Shown here piece after piece: positions 22,101-33,211 of a stretch of 64,000 nt of DNA; the first letter of the stretch is position 1; each line of letters opens with the position of its first letter. The notes beneath the pieces were generated by a model. The model did not search any database and had not been told where the DNA came from. It saw nothing but the letters and a program-made list of their open reading frames with translations. Both the position numbers and the translations under genes were made by a program. Location of the stretch: assembly GCA_032690845.1 (NCBI GenBank), contig CM064426.1, positions 72,156,403-72,220,402 on the forward strand. The letters run 5' to 3'. The stretch comes from Eleusine coracana subsp. coracana. Its lineage: Eukaryota > Streptophyta > Magnoliopsida > Poales > Poaceae.

Positions 22101-23921
22101 TATTTTGTGTGCCTTGGCAATCCTGAATTTTATTGTTCAACTATACTATTATGCTTTTGCTTTGTCTAACCTCATCAACCACTCTGCTGCTGCTATCATA
22201 GTTTATACGACACAATTTGTTGCTCTCTTCATTGCTGGAGGCTGTTCCGAGAAAAAGCAGTCCTGTAGTGCCTACTTATCACAGTCAACACGTGGCATAC
22301 GCTCTTTGCTACGGAAACATGTGAGTTATCTGTACAGTTTTTTTTTCCTGTTTGTATCATTATCGTAGTTTCCAGTTTCCATACCTATGTTACAATTCTT
22401 ATTTGTCACTGCTGACCTAGTGAATGATACTTAAATCAAGTAAATTCTCTACCTATTTATTTCAAAATCTGCCTTTGTTTTTTGTTTGTTGTTCAAGTCA
22501 TTTGTCTACCATTACTTGGTGTCATAGTAGATGTGAGACAATCCAAGCAAAACAACTTGTTTTTTAGTTTCGTTCTAGCTTTGTGATTATTTTGTCTGCT
22601 AGGTTCGTCATTGTAACTATATCACTTTGTTCTGTTGTAGGGTGTTTGCTTTTTGATGCCCCTTTGCAATGCTGAAGTAGAGCAAGCTACTGAAGATGAC
22701 CTGATTGAGCTTTCAGAAATCCAAAGGCGCAATCTGGGACAGGTATAGTCCATTTCCAGTTTTACCTGGTTTGCTTCTTCAGTCTGCAGCTACCAGCTGG
22801 TTCTTCTAATAACAGAAAACATTGAACTTGCAGGCTCTACATATAGATGCTTTATCTGACGTGGACAGCACCACACAATCACTCCTTCAATTCACTGGCA
22901 ATGAGAGTGTTCATGGCTTATATGATGTTTTGTTGAACTATAAGTAGGATGCTTCTTATAATTCTCATTATTTTCTACCTTGAACTTTTGTTGTATATAT
23001 AATCTGATATTGTGATTCTTCAGGTGCCTGCTGAATTCTTTATCTGCGGCAGATGTCCCAGTCTTATATTCACCACAACCATTTCAAAATGGCTGTCTGC
23101 ATATTCCAGAGGTCATTCATTTTTGTGTGGTCTTGTCATTTTTTTATTCCTCCAATTTTTCAATCCATTTCCATCATTAGATAACTTAATGTCTTCTGAC
23201 TTTTGTAGTGTTTTATTATGATAAAACTTAATATGACTCACTATTATGAAAACAAACTGGTGAATGCGAATGCAGAATCCTCTATTGCTTGTACACCTAT
23301 TTCAATTTGGTTATGCCATGTCATGTTTTATACTTGTGATTACTAATGGAAGTGGCAACCTTGATCTGTTTCATGAGTAAAGTTACATTGCATATTTGTA
23401 TGTTTGGACTTATCTGATCTCCGGAATGCATGCAGGTAAAATGCAGGGAGATGAGGAAAGCAGATATGGGTCTGTTCTCTTCTGGTGGGTTTGACACAGA
23501 CCTGGGATCAGCACTTGCATCTTCTTCAGGCAATATATGCTACAGCATGGAAATAAAAGACATGATTCTCCCGCCATGGGTGGTATCTGGAATCTGCTCT
23601 GCGATGAGCTTAGATGCAAGGAGCTTTGATCTAAGGTATGCACAATCTCTCTCCACTGATGCACCCTATTCAACTCATGCTATGTACTAAAGCCTTCCCC
23701 ACTTTGTTTCCTGCAGAATCACTACCGAGTCATCATCCATGGGCTTGAACGCCGCCCTCAAGTCCATGAGCATGAACACTCAACCTGAGGCACCGGCTGC
23801 CTCTGACGGCTGTGCATCATTGGGCATCCCTGACGCCGTGTTAGTTCACTCCCTGCACTCTGCCTCGGTTCGGCGCCTCAGCTACAATGAGGGCGAGTAT
23901 GTCGTGTACACAACCGTGTGA
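19189..23921 (+). CDS. DONSON: DONSON homologue (replication fork protein), 14 coding exons
   Basis: Coding exons: 19189-19290, 20252-20325, 20413-20530, 20622-20704, 20792-20957, 21031-21230, 21384-21592, 21674-21769, 22202-22320, 22641-22742, 22834-22943, 23024-23111, 23436-23635 and 23717-23921. All junctions are GT-AG and the phases agree, giving 623 residues with no break. The N-terminal third is basic and disordered (MKRKTPSELR, KKPRNIGKENLK). The conserved part starts near LKTTLQFVSSSSVKW. It includes RHEDWEDSFQNLYYMLR, VYTTQFVALFIAGG, the family signature STRGIRSLLRKHGV, and a C-terminal EIKDMILPPWVVSGIC block. DONSON is nuclear and works at the replisome in helicase loading and fork stability (animal and plant family knowledge). 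The start is the first ATG after the leader splice. No fault was seen. A hairpin MITE lies in intron 9. Confidence 0.92.
19615..19649. repeat. perfect 12-bp hairpin in DONSON intron 1
   Basis: AGGTGACTTAGA (19615-19626) and its exact inverse (19638-19649) are separated by 11 bases. No surrounding element is obvious. Confidence 0.6.
21842..22013. mobile_element. small hairpin MITE in DONSON intron 9
   Basis: Begins GGACTTGTTAATTTTCAGC and ends CTGATTGAAAGCTA, with inverted TTTCAGCTGA / GACTGAAAG ends. A second, diverged copy of the same family lies at about 43969-44132. The middle TTAGATCTAGA ... TTTATAATTATTATACA is shared by both. Confidence 0.65.
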
Positions 23922-24420
23922 GCTTCAGCTCCAACGCTTCGAAGCATGATGATCCGCTGGAAGGGGGTGATTCCGCGGTGCCAACTTCTGTAGTCGGGCG
24001 GGAGAAGGGAGGCTTTCGCTATGTGTGCAATCCTCTACGTCGTATAATAGATGTCTCCAGCCCTCGTGGAATCGTGGCTTTGCAGGCACTCGGACCACAG
24101 CAGCTGGGTGCTGCATTTTGTAAAACTGGCTGGTGTATTACTATCTACAGGTACTTTGTAATTTTTGAGCCTGTGCTGTATGCCCCGTTATACAGGATGT
24201 CTCACGCTTGGATGATAACTTATGAAAGCTCTTGTTTTTTTTTCTATGAAAAGAAAAGGAGCAATTATCGCATGGCATCCTTTCATCTGTGCATGCTAGT
24301 TGGGCCTAGAAGTTTACTTCTTTTTATTTTTTTTGTTGTTTCAATTTTTTTTTTCTCAAACGTGTTGTTTCAAAATTCGAAGGAAGGGAGAAGTGGCAGT
24401 GCTCCTTGCCAGCTGTAATT
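23922..24420 (+). other. DONSON 3' UTR region
   Basis: The frame downstream of the stop stays open by chance for 166 codons but shows no domain. The sequence becomes T-rich from about 24230, as expected for a plant 3' end. Confidence 0.4.
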
Positions 24421-25326
24421 TGTTTGAACTGAGAGTTTGGAAGGTGGTGGCATACTGCCGCAGTTATGGGCAAAGCAATCTTTCTTTTTCGAATCGGTTG
24501 CTTTTTTGACGAGAGAGCAGGCGGGAGCCGGGAGGGAGACTGCAACAAGACGACAAGGCAGCGGTGACCACTACACTAACCATCGCCGTGGTCTGAAGCA
24601 TCCACTCCAGTCTCCAGTAGTACGATGTGGGCTCTGGTCTCTTTTTGGCTTGTCCGAGCCAGGTCGCAGCCTGCTGCAAACTTTACTTGCTCCACGAGTT
24701 GATCTTCCTCCTGCCTTTGCGTTGGCTCCCGCACGAGATCACCACCCCAGGCATCCAATGTGCGGTTGGACTTGATCTTCACGCGTGGATTCGGTGATCT
24801 TTGTTCACAGTGCCACCTACCAGAAGTAGATCATGGATGTATATGATCGAATCGATTTCTTCCCGCGAAAAAGGAACCGAGAAGCAAGTCTACGAGCTGT
24901 ATTGGGTGGTAGGGAATAAAAGTAGAGGTTGTCAAGTTCAAAATGAGTCCCCAATGGGAGGCAGGGAGATGTGTTTCTTGTCGTAATCCAAGGATCAGTT
25001 GTAGTACTACAAGAAGTGTGTGGAACTGTCGCGTGAGCACGAGACACAGGAGATCAGCTCGCGGCCCGAGGCGGTCAGCCAGCCTTCCTCTGCTGCTGCT
25101 CTGCTCTGCACCAAAGCAAAGCAAAGCCACGGGAAAGCAAACGGCAGCACCAACCACCCTTTTCCCGCGCGTCTCCTCCCCTCTCTGAAGCGAAGCGAAG
25201 TGGAGCAAAGCATCTGCCCTTTCTTCACTTCTTTCCTCCAGGCGCTGCTGCTCATCGCAAAATTTCGTCTTTTCTCTCCTCTCCTTCCTTTCCCCTCCTC
25301 TGCTCTCCGCCGATCCCCATTTCTCC
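24421..25326 (+). promoter_or_regulatory. intergenic promoter and CT-rich leader of the AM1-like gene
   Basis: The last part (about 25255-25325) is a TC-rich leader ending CCATTTCTCC directly before the ATG at 25327. No clear TATA element. The rest holds no recognised gene. Confidence 0.45.
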
Positions 25327-28300
25327 ATGATTGGCGGCGGCATCGTCCCCGATCGCTCGCCGCCGTCGCACATGATCGGCAGCCTCGGCGGCATCATCCC
25401 GGCGTCGAGGTTCCTGCGGCGGCGCGCGGCCGCCGAGGACCTGGGCGCCGCCGACGTGGACGCCTTCTGGTCCGCCGTGCCGCGCCTCTACGACTTCTCC
25501 CAGCAGCCGCAGCCGCCGTCCGTCCCGCGCCCGCCGTCGCCATCCCCACCTCCTCCCGCCGCGCGACAACCGCGCTCCCCGTCGCCTCCTCCTCCTCCTC
25601 CCGCCGCCGCGCCGCCCTCGCCGGAGCAGGAGCAGGAGGACGCGTGCCTCCTCCTCCTGCGCTGCTCGCCGTCGCCGCCTCCCGCCACGCCGCGCTCGCC
25701 TTCTCCTCCTCCTCCTCTTCCTTCGCCCCCGCCGGAGCCGGACTTGGATGAGGCCGCGTCCCTGCTCAACGCGCTGCGCGGCGGCGTGAGGTGGGGCGCG
25801 ACGCGGAGCGCCACCTACCAGAACCGGCTGGCCGGCGGTCCACGTTCGCTCCACGACCTCTCCGTCATGCTGGAGCGGCTGCCGGCGGCGGCCGTGGACC
25901 CGGGACGCGAGGAAACCAACGCGCGCGATAGCGCCGGCAAGAAGACGAAGTTGCTGGAGGAGGTGGTCAAGGTCAAGATGGAGGCCAAGAAGCAGAAGAG
26001 GAAGCGCGCGGCGGGCAAGACCAAGAAGGCGGAGGAGGAGAAGGGGAACAGGCGGGTGACGCGGAGGAGCAGCAGCAGCAGCCTTCGCCTTCGCCGCCGG
26101 CGTCAGACCGGCGCCCCCAAGCGCGCCAAGAAGGAAAAGAAGGTCCCTCTTCTTGACCCGGTCAAAGAGGAGGCCGATGCTGACGCGGCGCCATGCCAAG
26201 ATGATGACAAGAACCAGGTGGTGGTGGTGGACAAGACGAAGAAGACGACGACGAGGAGGAGCAGGAAGATGGAGAGCAACGACCGCGACCGCTGCCGCGA
26301 CGCCGCCAAGCGCGCCAAGAAGACGGCCCTGCCGCCTGTCAAGAAGGAAGAGAAGGAGGAGGAGGACGGCCTCCGTGCCGACAAGAAGAGGAAGCGGCCA
26401 GCGGCGGCGACGACGGAGGCGACCAGCCGGGTCGTCAAGCGCGAGATCGTCGGCGCCGAGGAGGAGGCCAGGGTGTACCGCCGCCGTCACTTCGCGGAGA
26501 AGAAGACCCCCAAGGACGAGGACGACGACGAGGAGCCCAAGCCCGCAACCACCAAGCTCGCCGCACGCAACCCCACCACCACAGCCTCCTCGCCGCGCTC
26601 CGGCAAGGTGGACCGGTGGGCGGCGCGGCGGTATGCAGCGGCCGAGGCGGCGCTGCTCTCCGTCCTGCGCGCGCGCGGCGCCACCGCGGCGTCCCCGGCC
26701 CCGCGCGCCGAGCTGCGGGCGGCGGCGCGGCGCTACATCGGGGACACGGGCTTGCTGGATCACCTCCTCCGTTATGCCGCCGACAAGGTCCCCGCCGGCA
26801 GCGCCGACCGCATCCGGCGCCGGTACAACGTGGACGGCGCGCTCGAGTACTTCCTGGAGCCGGCGGGACTCAGGGCGCTGCGGGCGCAGGCCGGCGTCGC
26901 CGACCCGTTCTGGGTGCCGCCGCCCGGGTGGAAGCTCGGGGACCCCGTCTCGCCGGAGGACGTCGCGCGCAAGGTCAAGAAGCAGGTGGAGGAGCTCGCC
27001 GCCGAGCTCGCCGTCGTCAAAAGGTCGCATTTTTGTTTCTCCTCTGATCTCTCTTGTAATCCAATCCCTGCCTCTTGTATTGAGTACGCTGCAATGCTAG
27101 ACCTGTTTTGGATTTGACTTGTGAGATCATTCAAATTATGAGCATGGTATCATGCAGGCAAGTGAAGAATCTCGGTTCCAATTTGGTCCACTGGAGCAAG
27201 GAAACCTACATTACATGGAAAAAGGTGATGATCACAATTCATACATCATATACTCTTGACATGGATCTATCTGGTTCCTGCCTTGCACTCTGCATTTTCG
27301 TTTCAAACTTGTAGTGTGATGAATTGCAAAACGTAAGAATCAAATGTATGCATGTCTGAACTGAAACTCAACTACCTCCCCCAGTTGTGCTCTGCACTTG
27401 TGTATACCTACTTTGTGTGTGTCTGTGTGCATGTGTGGGAGTTCTCGTAATTGGCAAGTCTTAAATTGAAGTTATTGATGTACATTGTATTGTTCATGGA
27501 AAAGAAATTTGGCCAGGCAATAGTAGCAGAATTTGCTTTGCAATGATCTATTTGCAGCTCTGTATCACCTCTCAAGTCTGACAAGGCACTGCACGCTTGA
27601 AATTGCAGCACACTAACTAAATTAGGCTGTGTCTGCTGACATTGTTTCCTTCAGTTTGGCGGTGGATGGATATTTAGAGTTTTAAACAAAGTGACTGTCA
27701 TCTTTTTGTTGTTCAGCAGACACATTAGAAGAACACTGACAGAACACAATCTGATTCCAGTAATTTGAATGATGCAATGTTCACAACTTCACATTCTTTA
27801 TCCTGTTATATGCAACATTAAATGTAGAGAGGTGGTCGCAACAATTTAATGCAGATAGTTGGCTACAAGTTCACATTCTTTACCCCTGACATGAATCTAG
27901 TTGGAATAAGCCCCCCAGCCCAATCTAGTTCTTGCCTTGCAAATCTGCATTTTCGTTGCAAACATGTAGTGCGACCTGCAAAACTGAAAATGAAACATAG
28001 GCATTATCTGAAACTCAACCGCTCACGGGTGTGCTCTGTACTTAAGTCTATCAAGTTTATGTAGTAGTTGTTGTACCAGATTTGCTTTGCACTAATCTAT
28101 TTGCAGCTCTGTATCACCTCTGAACTCTGACAAGGGCTACAAGCTAGGTAGCGCCGATATGCAGGCGGCCAAAACTCGGCCATAACCGATACCCCGTATC
28201 GGAACAGTGTTTACCTACTGTTCCCCACTGTTTTGTTTTGAAAGTCACGTATCGGTGGTCATATTGCCGTATCCATACCCCGTATCGGAATTTCACAGGC

Positions 28301-29839
28301 TACAAGGCACTGCGCACATGATCTTGCAGCGCACTATGCTGCTGCTTCTCACGTTGTTTAGCTAAACTTAAGGATGGATAGATATTTTGTATTTTTTGTA
28401 ATATGTAATCCCCCATATTCAGTAAGAACAGTTAAAAAATACAATTTAATCTGCACGTCTATTTACAGCATTGTTGGTAGGAATTGAAGAATACCAAGTT
28501 CATTTTTCTTTCAAGTTCCATGAAGCATATTAATATAGCTATGTAACTGGCTAGATGAAGTTGATGATGTGCCTCTATGCTCATGAGTCATGATGATTGC
28601 AGGGTTATGACTGCATGCTGAAGGCCAACGAAAATATGGGAAAGGAGTTGCTGTCCTTGGAGGTATGGTGCACCTCTACAACGGTGCAGCTCTTAGTCGC
28701 TCTTCTACAGATCACGACACCTAAGATTTCATCCAAGATTGCCTTGATGACCCAATCGACTATTGGCTATCTCAATTTCACAACACCTTAGATTTCATCC
28801 ACTTGCTGTCCCTTTTATCTCTTCCTGAATTTGTGAATCTGTTTTCTAGGAAAACTATGAAAGCGTGGTTGAGAAGAAAACCAAACTGGAGGATCAGTTG
28901 GTTGACATATCCTCTCGTCTCCAATTCGTTAAGGTACATTAACCTGATAATGAATTACTAACTGCAGCACAAATGCATGCAGAAGTGCTTCATTTTGAAA
29001 GATGTTTCTGACTGCCTAATTATACATGGTAAACCAGTAACTGACTGGTGAGACACTGCTTTGCTTTGGATTGTATGTACAGGACGACTCGCCCTTGCCA
29101 GAGATTGAAGGTGGAGAACAAATGCTGATGCTAGAACCAGCTGATCACTGCACCAAAGAGCCTGGCAATGTTGTCGTCGGTGCAAGCAAGGCTACAACCG
29201 GCGAGGGCAGCATCGGCGAGAAGAGGACGTCGAGGAAATGCAGCATGCGCATCGGCAATCCGCAGGGGGCATTCCAGTGGCCCAACACGTCGGCCGGCAT
29301 GGCGACCGGTGAAGCCTGCAGCCCCAAGGCACTGCCGGAGCCGGTGACCCCTGGCCGTGACTTGATCATCACCAACTCCGACGCCGTGATCTACAACCTG
29401 GCACCATCATCACTGGAGGAGTACATGGCGACCGACGGCCATCCCATACCAACATCTGCTTCGTCCACCACCGCAGCCTCCACAAGGCTCCCCCTCCTAC
29501 CCACCCCGGCCTCGCCATTCCAGCTCCAGCAGCTGTCGATCACAACAGCCAGAGCTAGAGATGATGGCTTACAGACAGTACAGCCTTGCTCTGGTGGCTT
29601 CGACTCGCAGCTCCCACACAAGGTTAGGCACTCGGCTTGATCTCACACTTTCATCTTGCTCAAACGAACAAGAAAAATGACAACAGTGATCCATATCAAC
29701 CATCTCTGCTTTACCGTGGCAGGACTTGTCGTCTTCGTCAAATGCGGCGCCGTGCCAGCTGGAAGCGGGGAAGAAGGCGCTGGTGCTTGGTGGCGGTAAC
29801 ATGGGCACCGAGCTGGCCCTGGCAACCCCCTCCTACTGA
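25327..29839 (+). CDS. AM1: AMEIOTIC1/SWI1/DYAD-family meiotic protein, 6 exons
   Basis: Exons 25327-27023, 27158-27224, 28603-28662, 28850-28933, 29083-29622 and 29723-29839; junctions are GT-AG, the frame is consistent and the product is 854 residues. Domains: an N-terminal segment with HMIGSLGGIIPASRF; a proline/serine-rich stretch (about 60-140); a lysine/arginine-rich region with several NLS-like clusters (about 205-395); and the family core (about 427-555), with KVDRWAARRY, RRYIGDTGLLDHLL and ADPFWVPPPGWKLGD. A coiled coil (about 555-645) crosses the short exons 2-4. The tail is acidic to serine/threonine-rich. Family members act in the meiocyte nucleus: maize AM1 is needed for the mitosis-to-meiosis switch and Arabidopsis SWI1 for cohesion by opposing WAPL (family knowledge). 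It may be AM1 itself or a paralogue, which only a tree can decide. An alternative start is Met16. The GC-rich exon 1 keeps long antisense frames open; these are not genes. Confidence 0.85.
27235..28330 (+). repeat. internal duplication within AM1 intron 2
   Basis: The 27240-27660 region and the 27865-28330 region share blocks in the same order: TTGACATGGATCTA-like, CTGCATTTTCGTT, CAAACNTGTAGTGYGA, TGAAACTCAAC, TGTGCTCTG, ATTTGCTTTGCA, CTATTTGCAGCTCTGTATCA and CTGACAAGG. The spacing is about 560-620 bp. It enlarges the intron to 1378 bp. The duplicated part lies wholly inside the intron. Confidence 0.75.
28144..28297. mobile_element. small MITE in AM1 intron 2, 154 bp
   Basis: Flanked by the 9-bp direct repeat GGCTACAAG (28135-28143 and 28298-28306). 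The interior repeats CCCCGTATCGGAA in direct copies; the terminal inverted match is weak. The other copy of the intron duplication (near 27590) lacks it, giving an empty-site comparison. Confidence 0.6.
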
Positions 29840-30163
29840 TCGTTCAAGCTGACGAGCTCCGATGACCGGCAGTGAAGTTTTGGCCCACCGTTAACTAGGT
29901 AGCAGTACCTGATCACCTATGAAGATAGCACACAGGTCCACAGGATAGCAGACAGACAGAAGAACATCGAACGAGAAGATAGAGTACTTTACCTTTTAAT
30001 TAGCTGTAAGCCCCGCATGGACTTGGTCAGTCACCAGTAGTTAACTTTCATCAGGAACTTGATTGCAGAGCAGGGCAGGTTGAGAGACACAGTTGAGCGC
30101 CCTGCTTCTGCCTAATTTCTTGTAGTTTGTAACATGTTTGGAGAAACGATCTGCCTCCACTCT
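29840..30163 (+). other. AM1-like 3' UTR region
   Basis: Follows the TGA directly. The sequence up to the MITE at 30172 is probably the 3' UTR, ending near the TTGTAGTTTGTAACATG stretch (about 30120). Confidence 0.4.
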
Positions 30164-30171
30164 GTTGTAAG

Positions 30172-30612
30172 CCAAGAAAAAAATTGCCGGCTAAGAGCTT
30201 TAGCTGCCAGCTTCCAGAATAGCTAAGTGCAGCTATAGCTAGCTATAGGGGCAGCTAAGTCATTTAACAGTTTTGTTAAAAAATACTAAAATCATTATTT
30301 AATAAAGAATTTGATCAACTTAAGTTGTTTATTACAGTTTTAAACTTGAAATAAATAGTTTCTAAGAACCAATAGAAAATAGAAATATATTTGTTATAAT
30401 AATATAACTATTATTTAATACAACAAAGTGCATTGTACATATTTAGCGGGTTGTACATTCATTTAACGGCTAAATTATAGCTCATTTAGCGGCTATAGCG
30501 TCATTTAGTCAGTTATTAGCGGATTACAATGCTTAGCAGTAAAAGTGGATTAGCTTAGCGGTGTCTCCTCTCAGCAGCTATATCCGGCTATAGTCAGAGA
30601 TTTTTTTCGTGG
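30172..30612. mobile_element. hAT-like MITE, 441 bp
   Basis: Exact 8-bp duplication GTTGTAAG (30164-30171 and 30613-30620). The ends CCAAGAAAAAAATTGCCGGC and, inverted, CCACGAAAAAAATCTCTGAC match. Subterminal AGCGGCTATAGC-type repeats occur in both orientations. Confidence 0.8.
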
Positions 30613-30743
30613 GTTGTAAGTCAAATGCTCTTGGAGGAGCTTTTTGAGACATGCTGGTGTTGATCATTTGCATTGCACAAACTTGCACACTGTGTTCTCG
30701 ATAAGTATATGCACGACGTACTGCTTCTTTTGGTAGTCAGTAC

Positions 30744-31530
30744 CAGGGCCAGCCCTGGGGGAGGGCAAAAGGGGTGGCCGCCCTGGGCCCTGATCCTAAG
30801 AGGCCCCTATCCATGACATGTATAATGTAGATTAGTATGGTGTGGATGTATAGTTATAACTAGTGTAATTCAAAATTCTAAATCAATTAAGCTAGTAGTT
30901 TGTGAGACGTACAAATTTTAATCAAGATTCTCAAGATACTTAGCACATACACATGCACAGGTTAGGACATCAGATCTTATCCACCGTGCTTGTCTACCTC
31001 CCCAAACATAATACAATAAGTCGACAATTCACCTTCTTCACCATACAATACATCACAAATATGTCGAGACCATAGTTTGATCTGGAGTTTCAGGATGAAG
31101 ATAGTAGGATTTTGCTGCAATCATGTTGAGCTCTCAGTTCACGTCTTTGATCTAGTCCGCCCCTAAGTTATTGCTGCACTACCAATAATGATGAATTAAT
31201 ATTTTAGTTTAACTTTTTTCACTTATCCTCTTAGTCATTTCATACAATACATGCATCTGACCATGATAAAAGAAGGAGACGAGTAAATATACTAATCAAA
31301 TTATAGAATAAAACCTTCGATATATTTTTGAGTTACAAGTTAATATATTAAATTCATCTACGGTAAAATCTATTAATGTTAATGACGAGATTTCATTTTA
31401 GAGAGCAAAATTATAAAAATAATTATAATTCCATATAGCAAGGGATATATATACTAATATTTTTCACATCATATTAAAGGGCCTCAATTTTTAGATTCGC
31501 CCCGGGCCACTGTAAACAGGACCGGCCCTG
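30744..31530. mobile_element. hAT-type non-autonomous element, 787 bp
   Basis: Exact 8-bp duplication GTCAGTAC (30736-30743 and 31531-31538). The ends are CAGGGCCAGCCCTGGGGG and, inverted, CAGGGCCGGTCCTGTTT, a form widespread in plant hAT elements. The interior is AT-rich and non-coding. Confidence 0.88.
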
Positions 31531-31538
31531 GTCAGTAC

Positions 31539-31916
31539 TGCTCAGCGCTCGCTGTACTCTTTGTTGCAATTCCGTCGAACAGCTTGCACACGTGGGGTCG
31601 GCATGCCCGTCGAGCATGAAGATGTAAAAGGGGAGATCGATGTAACAGGCGGGCGAACGAGTGGAGGTCGATGAGATGGATACCAACCATGGCGGCGCTG
31701 AGCCGTTGAAGGAGATGGGCATCCCGATCCCAGTGCGGCGTTTCGTCGAACATGGCGAGGTTGTTGTCATCAGGATGTACGTCGCCGTGACTCGTTCTCC
31801 TATAACGCTGGTAGCATGTGTTGTGGTCTGTGGAGGTAGGTCGTGCACGAACTAGAAGAGGAGATGCAGGAGCTCGCCGGCGCCGGTGAAGCACTCGGAG
31901 CGGAGGACGCCATGAC
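31539..31916. other. GC-rich host segment between two hAT elements
   Basis: All three minus-strand frames are partly open, but I can assign no domain. It may be a remnant of a host exon. Confidence 0.3.
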
Positions 31917-31924
31917 GCTGCGTG

Positions 31925-32825
31925 TAGGGATGGCAATTTGGGGCCGGGTATCTGAAACCCGGCGGGTACCCGACCCGATGGGTCTGGGCATGGGTTATAT
32001 TTTTTACCCATGGATCGCACCCGTACCTGACCCGACACGAGGCGGGTTCGGAGCGGGTTTTCTTTTTAACCCATGGTCACCCGTCGGGTACCCGAATCTA
32101 GCCTATTCCTACATTTGGCCCAACCTACACCGGCTAACCCTAACCTTATCCCCATCCCACTCCCACCCAGCCGACAGCCCCAGCACCCCACCCCACCCCA
32201 CCCCGCCCCGTGCGTCGCGAGTCGGAGCCGCCCCCGCCCCTGGCCACCGCCCGCCGGATCCACACCCGATCGAGGCCCCCTGGCGCCCTGCTCATGGCCA
32301 CTGCCCGCCAGATCCGCGCCCGGCCGAGGCCCCCCGACGCCCCGCTCACGGCTGCCGCCCGTAGCCCCATCGAGGCCCCCCGACGACCCCGCTCACGGTC
32401 GCCTCCCGCGGCACCCCGACGCCCCGGCCCGGCCCCCGACACCCGGTCCCCCAACGACCCCGCCCCCAGCCGCCGACACCCGGCCCCCTGATGTCGCGGC
32501 CCACAGGAGCCACCGCCACCACCTGCCAAGTCCCCCAATGCCGTCGTCCCAGCTCCCGACGCCGTCACCTGGAGCCCTCGACGCCGCCTCGAGCCCTCGA
32601 CGCCGCCGCCCTGAGCCCCTAATCGCCGCCGTAATCTTGACCTTGCCTATGTGTGTTGTGCCCACGGATTACCCGAAACCCGCCCCGATACCCGACGGGC
32701 ATGGGCACGGGCAAGGATTTCGACCCGTGGGTACGGGGTCGGGTCAGGATTTCGACCCGACACCTATGACAGGGCGGGTGTGGGATTGCTCAACCCGCCC
32801 CGAACCTGACCCATTGCCATCCCTA
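31925..32825. mobile_element. hAT-type element with TAGGGATGGCAA ends, 901 bp
   Basis: The ends TAGGGATGGCAATTTGG and, inverted, TAGGGATGGCAATGGG are followed by repeated GGGTACCCG/CGGGT motifs. The flanks GCTGCGTG and GCCGCGTG form an 8-bp duplication with one transition. The core (about 32110-32640) is C-rich and encodes proline-rich open frames that are not credible genes. Same family as 53237-53770. Confidence 0.85.
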
Positions 32826-32833
32826 GCCGCGTG

Positions 32834-33205
32834 CGGCGCCGTGCGAGGGGAGCTGGGCGGGGAATTGTCCATGTCCAGTTACCAAACTGAAATGGCGAAA
32901 CAAGGCCCAAACATGCTGGCCCAAGGCCCAGCAAGGCAGCAACGAGGGCCCAGAGAATGAATCCACTCACTCCACTCCGCCTCACACAGACACAGTGAAG
33001 GCCAACAGAGCAAGGAAGGAAGGGCCGAAGGGCGGCGGCGAGCAATCACGCAGCGCGCGGGATCCCGACGCCGCCGCGCTCCAGTAGTACTCCTAGCTGG
33101 TAGTTTCCCTGCATGTGGAACTTGATTTCAGGCATTTTTCACCCAGTTGAGCACCCTCCTCCTATTTGTTTGTAGTTTTGGACCATTGTCCAAGAAATGA
33201 TCTGT
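32834..33205. other. GC-rich host stretch, possible gene start region
   Basis: GC-rich to about 33090, then AT-rich. It resembles a promoter plus leader, but no open frame of note follows before the LINE. Confidence 0.3.
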
Positions 33206-33211
33206 TGCAAG

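Noticed and set aside
25252..27030. 592-codon minus-strand open frame opposite AM1 exon 1
   Set aside because: Its product is arginine/leucine/glycine low complexity and mirrors the GC-rich codon use of the sense exon; the sense strand has the domain, the splice sites and the frame.
26153..27100. 315-codon plus-strand frame inside AM1 exon 1
   Set aside because: Arginine/proline-rich shadow in another frame of the real exon.
32073..32960. 295-codon proline-rich plus-strand frame
   Set aside because: Crosses the border of a hAT element and reflects its C-rich core.
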